Of a stretch of 64,000 bases of DNA, positions 41,554 to 50,508 are shown one piece after another. A program made the translations under genes and the position numbers. The stretch lies in the NCBI RefSeq assembly GCF_014304815.1, contig NZ_CP047958.1:1426001-1490000 (forward strand), read 5' to 3'. The stretch comes from Synechococcus sp. MIT S9220. Lineage in GTDB: Bacteria; Cyanobacteriota; Cyanobacteriia; PCC-6307; Cyanobiaceae. Position 1 is the stretch's first letter; the number at the start of each line of letters is the position of its first letter. The notes under the pieces were generated by a model. The model saw only the letters and a program-made list of their open reading frames with translations, did not search any database and was not told where the DNA came from.

Positions 41554-41796
41554 ATGAAACCACGGTGGGGAGTGATCGTCTTTGCCGTCATTGCACTTAC
41601 TGCGCCACGCCCTGCTCAGGCTAATTTCAAGAACAACATCATCTTCAGCGGCTGCGCCGCAGCGATGCGAAAAGAATATCAGCAGGCCAACAAACAATTA
41701 CTGCTAAGCCAACTCAACAAAACTTGCGATTATGTGGTTAAGCAGATCAATAATCGAAAAATATTGAACAAGCCAAAGCTGCTTGCATCAATTTAG
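41554..41796 (+). CDS. Small exported protein
   Basis: 80 aa with a signal peptide (WGVIVFAVIALTAPRPAQA). Mature part holds two cysteines (FSGCAAAM and NKTCDYV) that could form a disulfide. Unrecognised. Confidence 0.6.
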   Translation: MKPRWGVIVFAVIALTAPRPAQANFKNNIIFSGCAAAMRKEYQQANKQLLLSQLNKTCDYVVKQINNRKILNKPKLLASI

Positions 41797-41913
41797 AACA
41801 ACCAATCAGTAGCAACAACAATCGACAATCGACAATCGATCTAAACTATCAACAGACAAAACTCAACACCAAAGCCAACAAGATCAATACAACTCATTAA
41901 CCAAGGGACATTT

Positions 41914-42156
41914 TCACTGCTTATCACTCTCCAATTCTGCTTGCATTATTGAATACTCAACCCGATCATCAGAACAGCAGAGATCGGCATAAAAACGTTC
42001 GAGTTCGTCATACGCCTCGTCATACGTGCTGAAGCACCTGCGCGTGAGGTCGTCTTCAACGCCATCGTCGCGAATCACCCTCACCAGATGGTTTCGGTCG
42101 CTTTTCACCACAGCTGAGCTGAGTAGGAACACCGATTCTCGCGCCCAGCAAGGCAA
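41914..42156 (-). CDS. Hypothetical protein, 80 aa
   Basis: Acidic, with RVIRDDGVEDDLTRRCFSTY then YDELERFYADLCCSDD. The true start may be up to 16 codons downstream. Unrecognised. Confidence 0.55.
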   Translation of the reverse strand: MPCWARESVFLLSSAVVKSDRNHLVRVIRDDGVEDDLTRRCFSTYDEAYDELERFYADLCCSDDRVEYSIMQAELESDKQ

Positions 42157-42190
42157 TCAGACTGAAGAATGAGCGAAGAGAAAGACAAGC

Positions 42191-42535
42191 ATGAAAGACC
42201 AACAGGTTGATGCCATTCCCTCAGGCCTGAGCGAAGAACAGGTCTCCCAGAAACTGCTCAGTGACCAGAAGCTGCTGAATGAAACCGTGCTGGCAGGAGA
42301 GGAATGCCGTGCTCGCAATGACCGTCAGACCTACTTCTGCATTGCCCGTGAATTGGTCGAAGCTCAATTTGTTCTGGCCGATCAGGAATTGACACGCAGG
42401 CTCTGGCAAGAGGTGGGTGATCGCAACCTGGAGATAGGGCGCATCATCAACCTGCTCTACCGCTGCAGCAGCCATGAGGACGAGAGCGAAATGGTTGAGG
42501 TGGACGACGCTTTTCTGGAACTGACATTGAGCTGA
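42191..42535 (+). CDS. Hypothetical protein, 114 aa
   Basis: Helical protein; EEQVSQKLLSDQKLLNETVL and an acidic end. Followed by another small gene on the same strand after 82 bp. Unrecognised. Confidence 0.55.
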   Translation: MKDQQVDAIPSGLSEEQVSQKLLSDQKLLNETVLAGEECRARNDRQTYFCIARELVEAQFVLADQELTRRLWQEVGDRNLEIGRIINLLYRCSSHEDESEMVEVDDAFLELTLS

Positions 42536-42617
42536 ACACCGACTGCCGTTGCCGTAAAGGCCGGACCTACCGATACTGCATGCACACCCTGCATAGGGAT
42601 CCTTCAAGGAGCGACGA

Positions 42618-42974
42618 ATGGCAGCGAAGCTCTATAACGTTCGCTTTGAAACCGAGGGTGCAGACCTCTTTGTGGAAATAGAGGCGGAGGAGGGTCTCAA
42701 CCGCCAGCATCTACTGGAGAGAGTGGTAGCAATCCTGGAGGACCGTCATGGCATGGAAACGATCGACAACGATCAGGGCGACATGACCAAAGTGGATCAC
42801 AGCGATGGAGCAACGCTCCTGGCCTGGCTTTCGATCTCCGGACAATCTTCGCGGCAAGCCCTGGATGACGACGGTCTCGATGAAATTCTCACCTGTCTGG
42901 TGTTCATGTTGTTCCCACCAGTTGTGGAAACAAGCGTGCAAGACGAAAACAAGAACGCCTTAGCCCTGGCTTGA
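42618..42974 (+). CDS. Hypothetical protein, 118 aa
   Basis: Preceded by AAGGAG. Beta start YNVRFETEGADLFVEIEAEE suggests a ferredoxin-like or ubiquitin-like small fold; acidic overall. Unrecognised. Confidence 0.58.
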   Translation: MAAKLYNVRFETEGADLFVEIEAEEGLNRQHLLERVVAILEDRHGMETIDNDQGDMTKVDHSDGATLLAWLSISGQSSRQALDDDGLDEILTCLVFMLFPPVVETSVQDENKNALALA

Positions 42975-43172
42975 GGCGCATTGAGCGCCAACAATCGATG
43001 CCATCTGATCTTCGCCAAGGCTGAACTTCATTTTGATCTAAAAATCAGCACGCGATCTGCCGTCACGAATACCGCGATGAGTCCTACAACTGAATTTTCG
43101 TTCCGGTAGGAATCGTTACGACACGGCTTGATTCGCCAATGCCATGACAAACAGGCAACCCGCTCCAACTCC

Positions 43173-43370
43173 ATGGATGTCCAGACACTTCTTGCCAGAA
43201 CTGCCAGGGGAACTGCCTTGCACAAACATCACGAGGGCTTTGTTGTTTGCGATCCAGACGGGCAATGTCAATTTTGTGGTGATTTATACAAAGCCGAAGA
43301 ACTAGTGCGGGAACTAGACAAAGGCTTTGACTATCCCTATTCCTCCGGCTTCCACGAAATCATGCATTAA
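43173..43370 (+). CDS. Hypothetical protein with CxxC, 65 aa
   Basis: From ATG 43173; contains VVCDPDGQCQFCGDL, a CxxC pair with an extra Cys. Unrecognised. Confidence 0.55.
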   Translation: MDVQTLLARTARGTALHKHHEGFVVCDPDGQCQFCGDLYKAEELVRELDKGFDYPYSSGFHEIMH

Positions 43371-43592
43371 TCACAAACCAGTGAGCCGCAGTAAGCCCTT
43401 GGCATCAGCGATGTGGCTTATCGGGATTCAAGTTCCTGACGGCTCATGCCCGTTTGAATGAACTGATCTCATGGCATGGCACGTGAGATTCAATCATGCC
43501 GAGCCTGCATGCAGGCATTAAGTATCGTGTGTGTCAGAAATCCAGGCCGACTTCAACATATAAAGTGCTTAAATAAGCTTAAAATCAAGAAT

Positions 43593-44084
43593 ATGAGATG
43601 GTTGTTATCCATACTTGGATTTTCCAGCAAAAGCAAACAGCCCAATCAGCAGAGCAATTCACACGCATCCTTTTTTGCAGTCAACGTCCATACCGATCAG
43701 CTGATCTGCAATTGGAAGATCAGAGATGAAAGCAAGTCAATGATCCAAAGGGACTTTGAATCTGCACTCTTCATCAGAATGAAAGATATCAGCGGGGATC
43801 ATTCGATATCATCCAAAATAGTCCAAGTCTCTTTAAATCAAGAAAGAGCCAGAATCAACTTACCATTCAAAAGTGGTAAAATTCTTGTCGATCTTGGTTA
43901 CAAGAGTGGTCTCGATTTCATGACTCTTGAGTATCAAGTTTTAGACCTTGGGCCTAAGGCAATGCCAACCACTCATGACGCGAATTGGTTTGCAAAAGAG
44001 TCTGAGGATATTCACGAGGAAATGTACAAACTCGCCACGGGTGGGCGGCCCTTGGGAGGATCAGAGATGGCGCACAACGATTGA
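43593..44084 (+). CDS. DUF4912-like protein
   Basis: 163 aa from ATG 43593. Domain start DQLICNWKIRDESKSMIQRD then ALFIRMKDIS and an end strand YQVLDLGPKA, as in DUF4912, an immunoglobulin-like domain. AT-richer than surrounding genes, perhaps acquired. Confidence 0.5.
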   Translation: MRWLLSILGFSSKSKQPNQQSNSHASFFAVNVHTDQLICNWKIRDESKSMIQRDFESALFIRMKDISGDHSISSKIVQVSLNQERARINLPFKSGKILVDLGYKSGLDFMTLEYQVLDLGPKAMPTTHDANWFAKESEDIHEEMYKLATGGRPLGGSEMAHND

Positions 44085-44220
44085 CCTCTATCCATGGAGA
44101 CCAGTGAACACTGCTCAGCTGTGAGCAACATCACAGGTCTGGCTGCCTCAGGTCAACGAGTGAACCTGTGTAATCGCGGATGGTGATGGCAACGGAGTTC
44201 CCTCCACCGCAAACTGTTCC

Positions 44221-44502
44221 ATGTCTTTCCAGTCAGGCCTACTCGGCGCCGCCATCACACTGATAGGCGCTTTGTCTCTCAGTACTCCAGACGAGATGCA
44301 GATCCATGAAGTCCAACGACAGCGTGGCTCGGGAGAAGACATCAATCACCGCTTCAATACCGGTCTTCTCCAGACAGCCTCTGCCGATTCAGGCAACATC
44401 TGCCTGAGCGACAACGCAGAAACAAGCAGCAAGCAAGGCAGCAGTGGGCTTGTCAGCGTTGATTCAGGTAGCGTTCATTCATCTGAAGTCTCATTGATAT
44501 GA
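44221..44502 (+). CDS. Hypothetical protein with membrane segment
   Basis: 93 aa; N-terminal hydrophobic stretch (GLLGAAITLIGALSL), then Ser/Gln-rich. Overlaps the DUF805 gene (ATGA). Low-complexity end. Confidence 0.42.
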   Translation: MSFQSGLLGAAITLIGALSLSTPDEMQIHEVQRQRGSGEDINHRFNTGLLQTASADSGNICLSDNAETSSKQGSSGLVSVDSGSVHSSEVSLI

Positions 44503-44969
44503 CGCATGAGAAGCCTTCTTTCTTCTCTTTCGAAGGAGAGATGGGTCGCATTGATTACTGGGGTAGCGCCATCTTCAGGTCGCTGATTGCAGGCCTGATT
44601 TTCTTCGTTGCTCTTGCCTTTGTTTTTAGAGGTTATTTCAGCAGCTCTTACGAAGAGTTATCAGCAGCAATCTCACAATGGACCACAGATCACGCCGTCA
44701 GAGTGTGGTTGCTTGGTGAAATTTTGAACATCTTTCTATTCCTGCCGATCACCTGGAGACGATGGCGAGATCTGGGACCACGCTTAAAGAAAAACTGGCT
44801 CTACATCGCTGTTGTGAGCAGCCTGATGCCGGGATATGAGGTGTTCCCCTTTGTGGGGGTGCAGTCGCTGATCATCACTCTTGGGATCCTATCGATTTAT
44901 CCAAACTTCAAACTACTGTTCTGGCCCGGACAGCAATACGCAAAACAGCGGCAGAACGAAAAGTCCTGA
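44499..44969 (+). CDS. DUF805-like membrane protein
   Basis: 156 aa, about four helices. Family start SFEGEMGRIDYWGSAIFR and the later block WRRWRDLG are typical of DUF805. Function unknown. Confidence 0.75.
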   Translation: MTHEKPSFFSFEGEMGRIDYWGSAIFRSLIAGLIFFVALAFVFRGYFSSSYEELSAAISQWTTDHAVRVWLLGEILNIFLFLPITWRRWRDLGPRLKKNWLYIAVVSSLMPGYEVFPFVGVQSLIITLGILSIYPNFKLLFWPGQQYAKQRQNEKS

Positions 44970-45051
44970 GCCATGCGCAGTGCAAGCCGCTTACCACCAC
45001 AAGCCATCAACATGCTCACCGAGCTAGCACTGAAGATGAACCGGGGTTGTG

Positions 45052-45255
45052 ATGCAGGACCTTCTATTGATCGCGCAACTCCTGGCATGGAGTGATTTTG
45101 ATTTCCAAGACTGGGTGGACAGCAGACCACCGGCTGAACTTTGCCAGGGGTTCAAGGATGGTTTGATTTCCGAAACGATGCTCCCTGGCGGCCGGGCACA
45201 GACCCCATGCAGCAGTTTCAATGGCGACGACCCGATGAATTACGTCTTGGACTGA
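45052..45255 (+). CDS. Hypothetical protein, 67 aa
   Basis: Compact acidic protein; MQDLLLIAQLLAWSDFDFQD then a Pro/Gly-rich end. Unrecognised. Confidence 0.5.
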   Translation: MQDLLLIAQLLAWSDFDFQDWVDSRPPAELCQGFKDGLISETMLPGGRAQTPCSSFNGDDPMNYVLD

Positions 45256-45470
45256 TGCACTCAGTGCATTTGTCAGGCGATGCGGTGCATGTGATGCAGC
45301 AACGGTGCCAGCCGGCTCGCCATGATCACTTCGCGACCGTTCAGAGGTGGGCGTTCGCACGTGACGAACCCGACGGCGTATTGCGGAATGCAGCGTCGGG
45401 TGAGTCCACGTTGACGCAGATTCGAGCAGTTTTGCGGATCATCTGAATGACTTAACGAATCAGCCAGCGC

Positions 45471-45800
45471 ATGCGTTTCAATCTGCAGCCTTATCAGCAG
45501 AGCCACCGAATCAATGGCCTAGCCGAGCTGACGGCTCTCGCGAACTACTGCTCCCAGCATCAGATTGAGGTGGAACGCATTACAAAAGCGGAGCTGGATG
45601 CCTCGATCGATCCAGACACCACAACTGCCCGGTGTGTTTTGGAGTCTGAGGGAGGAGTGTGTCTGAAATTCACCGCACACAACGGAGCCGTGATCACGAT
45701 TCGAGCCTCTGAGCATCTGATGGAGCTGTACCGGCAGCAGCGCAGCAGTGATCGCAATCCGCAGGATTTCCCTGAAGCCTTCGAACAGGGTCATTACTGA
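45471..45800 (+). CDS. Hypothetical protein, 109 aa
   Basis: Mixed alpha/beta protein (ELTALANYCSQHQIEVERIT). Overlaps the convergent membrane gene by 7 bp. Unrecognised. Confidence 0.58.
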   Translation: MRFNLQPYQQSHRINGLAELTALANYCSQHQIEVERITKAELDASIDPDTTTARCVLESEGGVCLKFTAHNGAVITIRASEHLMELYRQQRSSDRNPQDFPEAFEQGHY

Positions 45801-45964
45801 TCCAGCACTCCCGTCGCCAACAGCAGCCAGACCATTCCCGCAAACAACAAATAAGCCACCAGCAGAGGATTGGGGCCAAGCGTCGCAATCAGCAGAGAGG
45901 CAATCGCGCCACTGACGACAAGACCAATCAGCGGATTCCATCTCTGTTCGTGCGTCGGCTTCAA
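45794..45964 (-). CDS. Two-helix membrane protein, 56 aa
   Basis: TTG start overlapping the stop of the monooxygenase-like gene (TTGA), so translationally coupled. Two helices (LIGLVVSGAIASLLIATLG and LVAYLLFAGMVWLLLATG). Unrecognised. Confidence 0.6.
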   Translation of the reverse strand: MKPTHEQRWNPLIGLVVSGAIASLLIATLGPNPLLVAYLLFAGMVWLLLATGVLDQ

Positions 45965-46260
45965 GGCTTGTGGGTAATGACCGGACCGGAGACAGGGTCA
46001 GTGACTCCAAGCTCTGGTGAGAGCTCCTCAAAGAGGTCGCGGACTGCATTGAGATGCTCAATCATCTGAGGCCTTGCAGCAACGAGTTTCTCTTCGCTCT
46101 CCCAGAGGCCGACAAAGCAATGGGAGCGTTCACCTGTCTTGGCCCAGTAGGCATCCAGCATCCCTTCGGGATTGACCCATTGCTTCGTTACGGCGATGAA
46201 GTTGTCTTCGCAGCCTTCTTTGCAGCGGACACGAACGTTGTTGAGAAATCGGGCTGCCAC
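45961..46260 (-). CDS. Antibiotic biosynthesis monooxygenase (ABM) domain protein
   Basis: 99 aa; ferredoxin-like ABM fold: RFLNNVRVRCKEGCEDNFIA then SHCFVGLWESEEKLVAARP. Such proteins include quinol and heme monooxygenases; substrate unknown. Coupled to a small membrane protein. Confidence 0.75.
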   Translation of the reverse strand: MAARFLNNVRVRCKEGCEDNFIAVTKQWVNPEGMLDAYWAKTGERSHCFVGLWESEEKLVAARPQMIEHLNAVRDLFEELSPELGVTDPVSGPVITHKP

Positions 46261-46341
46261 TTGAACTCTCAGACTTCAGGGAGGCTGCCAGACGGATGCG
46301 CTGATGTCTGTGACCAATGCGCCTGAGTGAAAAAGCCGAAC

Positions 46342-46569
46342 TCAGTAGTAACGGCCGGGATATTCACCGGGGTGATCAACGCGTGTGACGCGCACCCCCG
46401 CCGTGCTGCTGCCGGACAACATCAGCAGATCGCTGCCAGACACGGCATAACCCAGCTCCTGGGCCAGCTGCGCCACTTCATCCGCTGTGACAGCCGCCTG
46501 AACCCTCACCTGCAGGACCGGATCACGGCCAAGGTGCTCAAGAAACTGCTGCACCGGTGATGGGGTCAT
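46342..46569 (-). CDS. Nif11-like leader peptide family protein (copy 2)
   Basis: 75 aa from ATG 46569. Nif11 pattern: VQQFLEHLGRDPVLQVRVQA then TADEVAQLAQELGYAVSGSD. Ends GVRVTRVDHPGEYPG, comparable with copy 1 (GRVTVSKRQPPGEYS). The shared PGEY end suggests a common ancestor with a function other than a variable RiPP core. Confidence 0.78.
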   Translation of the reverse strand: MTPSPVQQFLEHLGRDPVLQVRVQAAVTADEVAQLAQELGYAVSGSDLLMLSGSSTAGVRVTRVDHPGEYPGRYY

Positions 46570-46665
46570 CGCTACTGATGAACTGGTGCAATTGAACACG
46601 ATCCTCAGCGGATGCGTGAAAGCGGGTCATTGTGTGCAGAGATCGCGTTTCTGGAGGCGAGCCCC

Positions 46666-47073
46666 ATGCTGAGTTCCCTGCTCAACATCCTCTGGGTGGT
46701 GCTCGGCGGTCTGATGATGGCTCTGGGCTGGTGGCTGGCCGGACTGATCTGCGCCATCACGGTGGTAGGGCTGCCCTGGGCTCGTTCCTGTTTTGTGATC
46801 GGGCGTTTTTCGCTCTGGCCCTTCGGACAGGAAGCCGTGAACCGCAGGGATCTGCGGGGCCGCGATGATCTGGGCACCGGATCTCTGGGCTTGATCGGCA
46901 ACGTGCTCTGGTTTCTGGTGGCGGGATGGTGGCTGGCGATCGGCCATCTGAGCTCCGCCCTGGCCTGCTTCGTGACCATCGTGGGCATCCCCTTCGGAAT
47001 TCAGCACATGAAGCTGGCCCTGATCGCCCTGGCTCCTGTGGGGATGACCGTTGTACCGGTCCGCAACGTTTGA
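46666..47073 (+). CDS. YccF family membrane protein
   Basis: 135 aa from ATG 46666. Repeated YccF motif: LLNILWVVLGGLMMALGWWL and LIGNVLWFLVAGWWLAIGHL, each followed by a CF/TIVGLP-type loop. Inner-membrane protein of unknown function. Confidence 0.85.
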   Translation: MLSSLLNILWVVLGGLMMALGWWLAGLICAITVVGLPWARSCFVIGRFSLWPFGQEAVNRRDLRGRDDLGTGSLGLIGNVLWFLVAGWWLAIGHLSSALACFVTIVGIPFGIQHMKLALIALAPVGMTVVPVRNV

Positions 47074-47093
47074 TCGCCGCTGACCAGCAGCCT

Positions 47094-47441
47094 TCAGAAG
47101 GGCAGATAGAGAACATCAGATCTGCAGCGTTCCAACGCCTCACGCACATCTTCGAGCTCCTGTTGCTCTGCTTCGAAGTTGCGACCTGCCGGCACCACAA
47201 GCTCGCCAGCGGCATCGAGATGAATGTTGGCGCTGAACCACGACGCGCCTGAGGGCAGAAACGCCCGACAGCTCATCGCACCATCTGCTCCCTGCTTGCG
47301 CTCAAGCAACCAGCCATTGACCCGGTCAAGCTCGGTGTAGCTGTCGAGACCCGCAGAGCAGGGATGCGCCAACAGCACCAGCGTGGCGGCACTTCTGCAC
47401 AGCGCCGCCGGCAGATCTGATGGGGCACAGCCGAGCCTCAA
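47094..47441 (-). CDS. Exported hypothetical protein
   Basis: 115 aa. TTG start overlapping the upstream stop (TTGA). N terminus is moderately signal-like (LCRSAATLVLLAHPCSA). Four cysteines. Unrecognised; pairs with the 68-aa gene upstream. Confidence 0.52.
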   Translation of the reverse strand: MRLGCAPSDLPAALCRSAATLVLLAHPCSAGLDSYTELDRVNGWLLERKQGADGAMSCRAFLPSGASWFSANIHLDAAGELVVPAGRNFEAEQQELEDVREALERCRSDVLYLPF

Positions 47442-47644
47442 GAACGTTCCTCCTCAGTGAGGTACTCCTCAACGATGGGAGAGCAATCACCGCGTTCTAG
47501 GGCTGCGATCTCACGTTCGATGTTGTCGATAAACAGCTGATTACCGTTGCGCCTGGCCACCTCCAGAACGGTACGCAGACGCTCAAGCTGCATCAGGTTC
47601 TCATCGTCCATGGACTGCACATCGCAATCAGGGCAGCCAATCAT
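47438..47644 (-). CDS. Hypothetical protein, 68 aa
   Basis: From ATG 47644: IGCPDCDVQSMDDENLMQLE, a CxxC near the N terminus, then a charged helix. First gene of the pair. Confidence 0.55.
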   Translation of the reverse strand: MIGCPDCDVQSMDDENLMQLERLRTVLEVARRNGNQLFIDNIEREIAALERGDCSPIVEEYLTEEERS

Positions 47645-47754
47645 GGATGGCGCATCATCAGCAAGCCCGCACAAACAGAACGGCCAAACGGTCGGCGTCG
47701 CTGCAACAGTGACAGGTCAAGATCCGTTAAAAGGGGTTGACATGAACAGCAAAC

Positions 47755-48606
47755 ATGGCCAACGGATACGGAGTAATCGGCAGCGGATACGTTGGCACCG
47801 CCGTGGCCATGCGCATGAAAAGGGCCGGACAGCCCGTGACTGCCACTACACGCTCAGTAGAGAACGTGCGCGAATTGCGGCGACTGATGGATGACGTGCG
47901 CCAGCTCGACATCACTGACCCCGATCCGGACCTTTCCTTCCTTGCCGATCTGCAGGGCCTGCTGATCAGCGTGGCACCCACCAGACAGAACGATGGCTAC
48001 AGCGATGTTTTCGCCCGCGGCATGCGCAACCTGGCTGGCGCACTGCGGCGCAGAACCAGCACACAACCCCTGCACATCACCTACATCAGCAGCGTCAGTG
48101 TCTACGGAGACCGGCAGGGAGAAGAGGTGTGGGAGCACTCAGCGGTGGACTCCAGCTCTCCGGTGAACAGCATGCTCGCGGCAGCGGAGGAACTGATGCT
48201 CGACATTGACCGCCCTGATACCTCGATCTGTGTGCTGAGGCTGGGCGGGATCTATGGACCCGGCCGCGACATGGTGGGCATGATTCGCGAAGCCGCGGGC
48301 CAGCAGGTGCCCAAGAACGGCAATGCCATTAATGCCTGGAGCAGTCTTGTCGACATCGCCAGAGGTGTGCAGTTCGCAAGCGAACAGAAACTGACAGGCA
48401 TCTACAACCTGGTCGACGACATGCAGCTGAGTCGCCGGGAACTCTCCACTCTGATCTGCGATCAAGATGGCCTGCCTCCCGTGCTCTGGAGCCACTCCAG
48501 CTCAGCGAGCGAACGCAGCATGAATGCCCGTGTTTCGAACCAAAAGATCAAGGATTCCGGCTTCAAGCTGATGTCACCATCGATGCTGGAACCAGCCATT
48601 GTTTGA
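47755..48606 (+). CDS. NAD-dependent epimerase/dehydratase-like SDR
   Basis: 283 aa, atypical extended SDR. Nucleotide-binding GYGVIGSGYVGTAVAMRM at the start (GxGxxG), ITYISSVSVYGD in the middle, and CVLRLGGIYGPGRDM. The Tyr-x-x-x-Lys pair is not obvious, as in YeeZ-like proteins, so catalytic function is uncertain. Confidence 0.8.
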   Translation: MANGYGVIGSGYVGTAVAMRMKRAGQPVTATTRSVENVRELRRLMDDVRQLDITDPDPDLSFLADLQGLLISVAPTRQNDGYSDVFARGMRNLAGALRRRTSTQPLHITYISSVSVYGDRQGEEVWEHSAVDSSSPVNSMLAAAEELMLDIDRPDTSICVLRLGGIYGPGRDMVGMIREAAGQQVPKNGNAINAWSSLVDIARGVQFASEQKLTGIYNLVDDMQLSRRELSTLICDQDGLPPVLWSHSSSASERSMNARVSNQKIKDSGFKLMSPSMLEPAIV

Positions 48607-48717
48607 AACGCTCAATCAGCGAATGACCAATCGCTGACAACAGGCTGAATGGGTATTCATGCACACATCAGCCCCAATGATTGAGTCGCGATGATATGCA
48701 GAATCAATGCAAATATC

Positions 48718-49191
48718 ATGGCGAATCAACAATCAATTGAAATCATTCGATACGCTGGTCTAGACACAGGAATCGCCTTTTTCAGTGATCCCCTCATCAG
48801 CCATGAAACGCTGGTCGCGGACGTGACGCCCAACCGACACGCCGAGTTGTTCTGTCATCGCCACCAAACCGACCAGTTGATGGTTCTGAGCGGCAGCCTG
48901 GATCTGGTGATTCTTCAGAATCGCCAGTTTCAGTTCATTCGCTTGAAGCAAAAGGATCGAACCTGGGTCCGCATTCCGCCAAGAATTCCGCATGCCGCCA
49001 TCGTTCGGGGTGACCAGGCTGCAACCGTGGTGAATGCGGTGTTACGCCATGGCCCGGTTGACCCACGAGACTATCAACCCAGACCCATTCCACGCGCCTT
49101 GATCCCTCAGTGGCAGGCGCTGCAGAGCCTGGATGCCGCTAACCGATCATGCGCTGGCGCACCAGTGCATCCCACAGCTGGGTGGGGATGA
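48718..49191 (+). CDS. Cupin / sugar-epimerase-like protein
   Basis: 157 aa from ATG 48718. Cupin core AELFCHRHQTDQLMVLSGSL, similar to RmlC-like sugar-nucleotide enzymes. Overlaps the convergent SDR gene by 53 bp; the last part (after about residue 140) may therefore be non-conserved. Confidence 0.65.
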   Translation: MANQQSIEIIRYAGLDTGIAFFSDPLISHETLVADVTPNRHAELFCHRHQTDQLMVLSGSLDLVILQNRQFQFIRLKQKDRTWVRIPPRIPHAAIVRGDQAATVVNAVLRHGPVDPRDYQPRPIPRALIPQWQALQSLDAANRSCAGAPVHPTAGWG

Positions 49192-49972
49192 ACCGCTGCA
49201 ACACCAGCACTTCCGACTCGCTGCCGCAGCGGTAGCGAGGTTTGGGACTGGACGTCTCCAGAGCCGAGACGATGGTGCTGGCCACTAGCTCCGGCGATGA
49301 ACCTCGGCGAAAACCCTCAGCCCAGCTGGCTGCAACACGACGCATCATCGCCCCCCACACCGGATCGGTCGACTGCTGCTGCAAGGAAGCCTCACTCACC
49401 GCTTCGAAGCCGGTGCGGATCAACCCAGGTTCCACCAGCACCACCTGCACCCCGAAGCGATGCAGCTCCAGACGCAGAGCATCACTGATGCCCTCCAGCG
49501 CATGCTTACTGGCGCCATACCAGCCAGCACCGGGAGTGACAAAACGGCCGGCAATCGATGACAGATTCACGATGCGGCCGCGACGCCGTTCACGCATGGG
49601 CGGCAGCAGCATCTGAGTGAGACCGATCAACCCAAACACATTCACTTCAAACATCGCTCGGGCACGCTCGATCGGCATGGTCTCCACCGGACCCGTCTCC
49701 CCATAACCGGCGTTGTTCACCAAGGCATCCAAAGCACCAACCTGGCCGCTGACAGCGTCGGCCAGCTGCCGGCAGGACGCCTGATCAGCGAGATCAAGCG
49801 GCAACACCTCAGCGCCGCGACAGCGCAAGGACTCCATCGCCTCAAGCCGACGCGCAGCAGCGAAAACTCGCCAACCACGGTCGAGCAACCGGTGAGCTGT
49901 CGCCAGGCCAATGCCACTGGACGCTCCAGTGATCAAGACGCTTGGCCTGGAGTGGGATCGGGACGTTGTCAT
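49139..49972 (-). CDS. Short-chain dehydrogenase/reductase
   Basis: 277-aa classical SDR: NADP-type TGASSGIG, NNAGYG, catalytic Ser in VNLSSIAGR and YGASKHAL (Tyr-x-x-x-Lys), then VVLVEPGLIRTGF. Substrate unknown. Two bp after the DUF2805 gene stop on the same strand. Confidence 0.88.
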   Translation of the reverse strand: MTTSRSHSRPSVLITGASSGIGLATAHRLLDRGWRVFAAARRLEAMESLRCRGAEVLPLDLADQASCRQLADAVSGQVGALDALVNNAGYGETGPVETMPIERARAMFEVNVFGLIGLTQMLLPPMRERRRGRIVNLSSIAGRFVTPGAGWYGASKHALEGISDALRLELHRFGVQVVLVEPGLIRTGFEAVSEASLQQQSTDPVWGAMMRRVAASWAEGFRRGSSPELVASTIVSALETSSPKPRYRCGSESEVLVLQRFIPTQLWDALVRQRMIG

Positions 49973-49973
49973 C

Positions 49974-50228
49974 TCACTTGTGGCAAGCCGCTCGGAAACG
50001 ATCGGACGAGCTGGTGCTGCCGTGCTTGGTACGCCGGCCAGTCACTCGCTTGCGCCAGGCGCGAAAAGAGCCTGACTTGAGCTGAGAACGCATCAGAGCG
50101 ATCACTGCAGCTTCAGACAGGCCGAACTGGAATTCGATGGCTTCGAACGTGGTGCGATCTTCCCAGGCCATTTCGATCACGCGATCGATGTCCTCAGAGG
50201 TGAGCTGGTCGAGCAGGCCGCAGTCCAT
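49974..50228 (-). CDS. TIGR03643/DUF2805 protein
   Basis: 84 aa. Family core DIDRVIEMAWEDRTTFEAIE then FQFGLSEAAVIALMR and RAWRKRVTGRRTKH. Resembles a small helix-turn-helix domain; function unknown. Probably cotranscribed with the SDR. Confidence 0.88.
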   Translation of the reverse strand: MDCGLLDQLTSEDIDRVIEMAWEDRTTFEAIEFQFGLSEAAVIALMRSQLKSGSFRAWRKRVTGRRTKHGSTSSSDRFRAACHK

Positions 50229-50240
50229 TGAACGGTCAGA

Positions 50241-50396
50241 TCAGTGATCGGGATGCTCAAACAGAGCCACTGCCCGGTCGGACTCGCTGAGCTCGCGGAC
50301 GCGGGAGGCCGGCTCAAGCTCAGCAGCCGGCGGCACGGAAGGAAGCGCAAAGGCTTTCTCCAACTCGGTTCTGGCAGCGCCGAAGGGGTAGGTCAT
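50241..50396 (-). CDS. Hypothetical protein, 51 aa
   Basis: From ATG 50396: TYPFGAARTELEKAFALPS and an acidic end. 12 bp upstream of the DUF2805 gene on the same strand. Unrecognised. Confidence 0.5.
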   Translation of the reverse strand: MTYPFGAARTELEKAFALPSVPPAAELEPASRVRELSESDRAVALFEHPDH

Positions 50397-50508
50397 GAAT
50401 GCGGCAGTGAGACGGAAGGGCAAGCGAAACGCCCTTAACATTGCGCAACATTAACCATAAAAGCCGCCTGGCGGGCAGCGCAGAGCGAACTGGGCACACA
50501 AACGAAAC

